Positions 15,225 through 15,766 of a stretch of 15,766 nucleotides of DNA are shown here, one piece after another. This DNA is from XYA12-FULL-58-9 sp001798605 (GTDB taxonomy: Bacteria > Myxococcota > XYA12-FULL-58-9). Position 1 is the stretch's first letter; the number at the start of each line of letters is the position of its first letter. The position numbers and the translations under genes were made by a program. The stretch covers positions 1 through 15,766 of the forward strand of contig DAINMX010000146.1 of the NCBI GenBank assembly GCA_036736205.1, given 5' to 3'. A model generated the notes under the pieces. That model searched no databases. It worked only from the letters and a program-made list of their open reading frames with translations, and was not told where the DNA came from.

Positions 15225-15573
15225 TAACGAGTCGTTCAATGAAGACGACTGCCTCAGGCGAGATCCAATCGAACATCAAGCCCATGCCACTCGGTTCATC
15301 GCCAGACCCATGCCGAATCACACGGCCACGTAGTTGCATCGGTACCAGGGCACCAATAGCGCACAGATCAACATCGAGACTGGTGCCAACCGGCGTGAGG
15401 CCATCAACCAGCACATACATGCCTCTGATGCTGATGTTGATCGATCGGCCGAGATAAGCGACGTCGAGCTTCGGCAATCGAAGACGCACGTTGAGATCCA
15501 CAAGCACCCGTGGCACCAAACGGCGCTCGTCGACTCTTCGCGTTTCGATCCGTGCCAGTGTGACCACAAACAC
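15214..15573 (-). CDS. PilZ-domain protein, probable c-di-GMP receptor
   Basis: This 119-residue protein is essentially a lone PilZ domain. The RxxxR motif is Arg18-Leu-Val-Pro-Arg22, and the NxSxxG motif is Asn46-Ile-Ser-Ile-Arg-Gly51. Both are the family's c-di-GMP contact sites and are intact, so binding is likely. The output is unknown; lone PilZ proteins usually act by contacting a partner. The start is uncertain: the GTG ending at 15573 directly follows an in-frame TAG, and the GTG ending at 15567 has AGGTG just upstream. A hairpin lies directly before the start. It is the first gene of the run with the POT transporter and the large lipoprotein. Confidence 0.85.
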   Translation of the reverse strand: MFVVTLARIETRRVDERRLVPRVLVDLNVRLRLPKLDVAYLGRSINISIRGMYVLVDGLTPVGTSLDVDLCAIGALVPMQLRGRVIRHGSGDEPSGMGLMFDWISPEAVVFIERLVSRS

Positions 15574-15574
15574 C

Positions 15575-15616
15575 TACCAAAGAAGCGGGTTGCTAGCATT
15601 GAACCCTGCTTTGGTA
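15575..15616 (-). promoter_or_regulatory. Inverted repeat / hairpin directly upstream of the PilZ gene
   Basis: TACCAAAG (15575-15582) pairs with CTTTGGTA (15609-15616), and GGGTT (15587-15591) pairs with AACCC (15602-15606). This makes an interrupted stem of 13 base pairs. It ends two bases before the GTG start, so as RNA it would fold next to the ribosome binding site; as DNA it could be an operator. No T-run follows it. Confidence 0.45.
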
Positions 15617-15766
15617 ACAACTGCAAGAAAACGTCCGTCCAGAACGGTTTGTAACGCAAATCCGGGCCATATCGGCTGCTGCGGTCAAACCCTTCCGGCG
15701 GTGAAGCACAACCTAGACCGCTTTCGTCTTTATGGGATCGGATCTTTGGGACGGTAAGAATGACGC

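Noticed and set aside
15761..15766. ATG at the right edge as the start of another plus-strand gene
   Set aside because: Only two codons are visible, so it cannot be judged. The rest of 15617-15766 shows no gene.

Overview
The window looks like chromosome from a moderately high-GC Gram-negative bacterium of the Myxococcota / 'deltaproteobacterial' type. This is inferred from gene content only: several lipoproteins with clear lipoboxes, an FHA-transmembrane-TPR protein, a PEGA-domain lipoprotein with a CsgG/FlgO-like C-terminus, a DUF6178-like protein, and PilZ and GGDEF proteins. I see no rRNA, tRNA, CRISPR array or insertion sequence.

Layout. Positions 1-3330 (minus strand) hold a lipoprotein gene running off the left edge, a small Cys-rich lipoprotein, and a 729-residue FHA/TPR membrane protein. 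Positions 3346-3642 are a divergent regulatory region with an inverted repeat against a -10-like element. Positions 3643-6909 (plus strand) hold a PEGA lipoprotein, a membrane-anchored coiled-coil protein and a DUF6178-like protein, the last two tightly spaced. Positions 6952-9565 (minus strand) hold an OsmC/YhfA-like protein, a GAF-GGDEF diguanylate cyclase and quinolinate synthase NadA, in that transcription order. Positions 9566-9756 are a second divergent regulatory region, carrying an octamer tandem repeat that makes four G4 tracts on the minus strand. Positions 9757-12013 (plus strand) hold a full-length bacterial poly(ADP-ribose) polymerase-like protein (WGR, helical regulatory domain, ART domain with H-Y-E triad) and, 49 nt downstream, a 225-residue protein whose C-terminal half looks like two tandem AbrB/SpoVT-type hairpin repeats. 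Positions 12022-15573 (minus strand) hold a PilZ protein, a POT-family transporter and a large lipoprotein of unknown role.

The part most worth attention is the PARP + double-AbrB-like pair at 9757-12013. PARPs with the eukaryotic-type WGR-regulatory-catalytic layout are rare in bacteria. Here the catalytic residues are all present and the gene sits in a compact two-gene unit with a probable DNA-binding partner. The other genes read as signalling and envelope housekeeping: c-di-GMP synthesis and sensing (GGDEF, PilZ), phosphothreonine recognition (FHA), NAD synthesis (NadA), oligopeptide uptake (POT) and peroxide defence (OsmC). Links between these units are inference only.
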